From Beijerinckiaceae bacterium (GTDB taxonomy: Bacteria; Pseudomonadota; Alphaproteobacteria; Rhizobiales; Beijerinckiaceae), in contig CANCSY010000215.1 of assembly GCA_947380915.1 (NCBI GenBank), forward strand, positions 1 through 5,591: 5,591 nt of DNA. Reading direction: 5' to 3'. The notes beneath the pieces were generated by a model. The model did not search any database. It was not told the origin of the DNA and saw only the letters and a list, made by a program, of their open reading frames with translations. Shown here piece by piece: positions 5,517 through 5,591 of the stretch (positions are counted from its first letter, which is position 1; every line of letters begins with the position of its first letter). The position numbers and the translations under genes were made by a program.

Positions 5517-5591
5517 AACTACAAGTTTGACCCGATAACGGTGGTATCATGCCGGGCAAAAGCGCACCCTTTACACCCCCCGTCGAACCTA

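Larger units (their letters stand above)
5396..5591 (-). ncRNA. ssrA: tmRNA (ssrA), coding piece of a two-piece alphaproteobacterial tmRNA, 5' end outside window
   Basis: tmRNA rescues ribosomes stalled on broken mRNAs: alanylated and bound by SmpB, it enters the A site, and its tag frame then directs addition of a degradation peptide. Read on the minus strand, the window edge begins TAGGTTCGACGGGG, the near-invariant D-arm-like segment a few bases inside every tmRNA 5' end. A candidate PK1 follows at 5548-5530: GATA pairs with TATC, and loop ACC can pair with downstream GGG(T). Then GTAGTT precedes the resume codon GCC at 5516, and the frame encodes ANDNYAPVAVAA before TAA at 5480-5478. After the stop come a hairpin with outer AGCCC/GGGCT pairing (5454-5450 with 5427-5423) and a last hairpin GGAGGC/GCCTCC (5421-5416 with 5401-5396), taken here as the approximate 3' end. 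No T-arm or CCA end occurs before sspB at 5365. The gene must therefore be circularly permuted, as in alphaproteobacteria, with the acceptor piece upstream beyond the right edge. The exact 3' end is uncertain. Confidence 0.92.

Overview
The window looks like a chromosomal segment of an alphaproteobacterium, most likely Hyphomicrobiales. The evidence is the high GC content, the alpha-type SspB with a long disordered linker and an SIDAFRKK-like tail, the DUF4169 and ribbon-helix-helix small proteins typical of that class, a large AsmA-family protein with a charged C-terminal helix, and an alphaproteobacterial-style tmRNA tag (ANDNYAPVAVAA). No phage, IS element, CRISPR array or tRNA was seen, and nothing suggests recent transfer.

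Layout: (1) Positions 1-620 (+) hold the C-terminal ~205 residues of a UvrD/PcrA superfamily 1 DNA helicase, including motif VI and the Tudor-like C-terminal domain; its 5' part lies before the window. (2) Positions 698-4192 (+) hold a 1164-residue AsmA-family protein: an N-terminal inner-membrane anchor, a long periplasmic beta-rich body and an Arg/Glu-rich C-terminal helix. (3) The rest of the window is read from the minus strand. In transcription order from the right edge it holds the coding piece of a tmRNA (ssrA, 5591 to about 5396, running off the window), sspB (5365-4727), a 65-residue DUF4169 protein (4648-4451) and an 83-residue ribbon-helix-helix protein (4458-4207). The last is convergent with the AsmA gene across a 14-bp gap.

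The most informative part is the right end. The last ~200 bases carry no conventional gene, but on the minus strand they contain the tmRNA tag reading frame (5516-5478), the D-arm-like GGTTCGACGGGG near the tmRNA 5' end (about 5590-5578), a candidate PK1 pseudoknot, and post-tag hairpins. No T-arm or CCA end follows before sspB. This fits the circularly permuted two-piece tmRNA of alphaproteobacteria, with the acceptor piece beyond the right edge. The adjacent downstream gene, sspB, encodes the adaptor that delivers tmRNA-tagged proteins to ClpXP. The RNA that writes the degradation tag and the adaptor that reads it are therefore neighbours in the same orientation, only about 30 bases apart and with no visible terminator between them. 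DUF4169 and the ribbon-helix-helix gene follow on the same strand and overlap each other, which suggests translational coupling. Smaller curiosities are a perfect 20-bp palindrome inside sspB and an RNA hairpin three bases ahead of the ribbon-helix-helix start codon.
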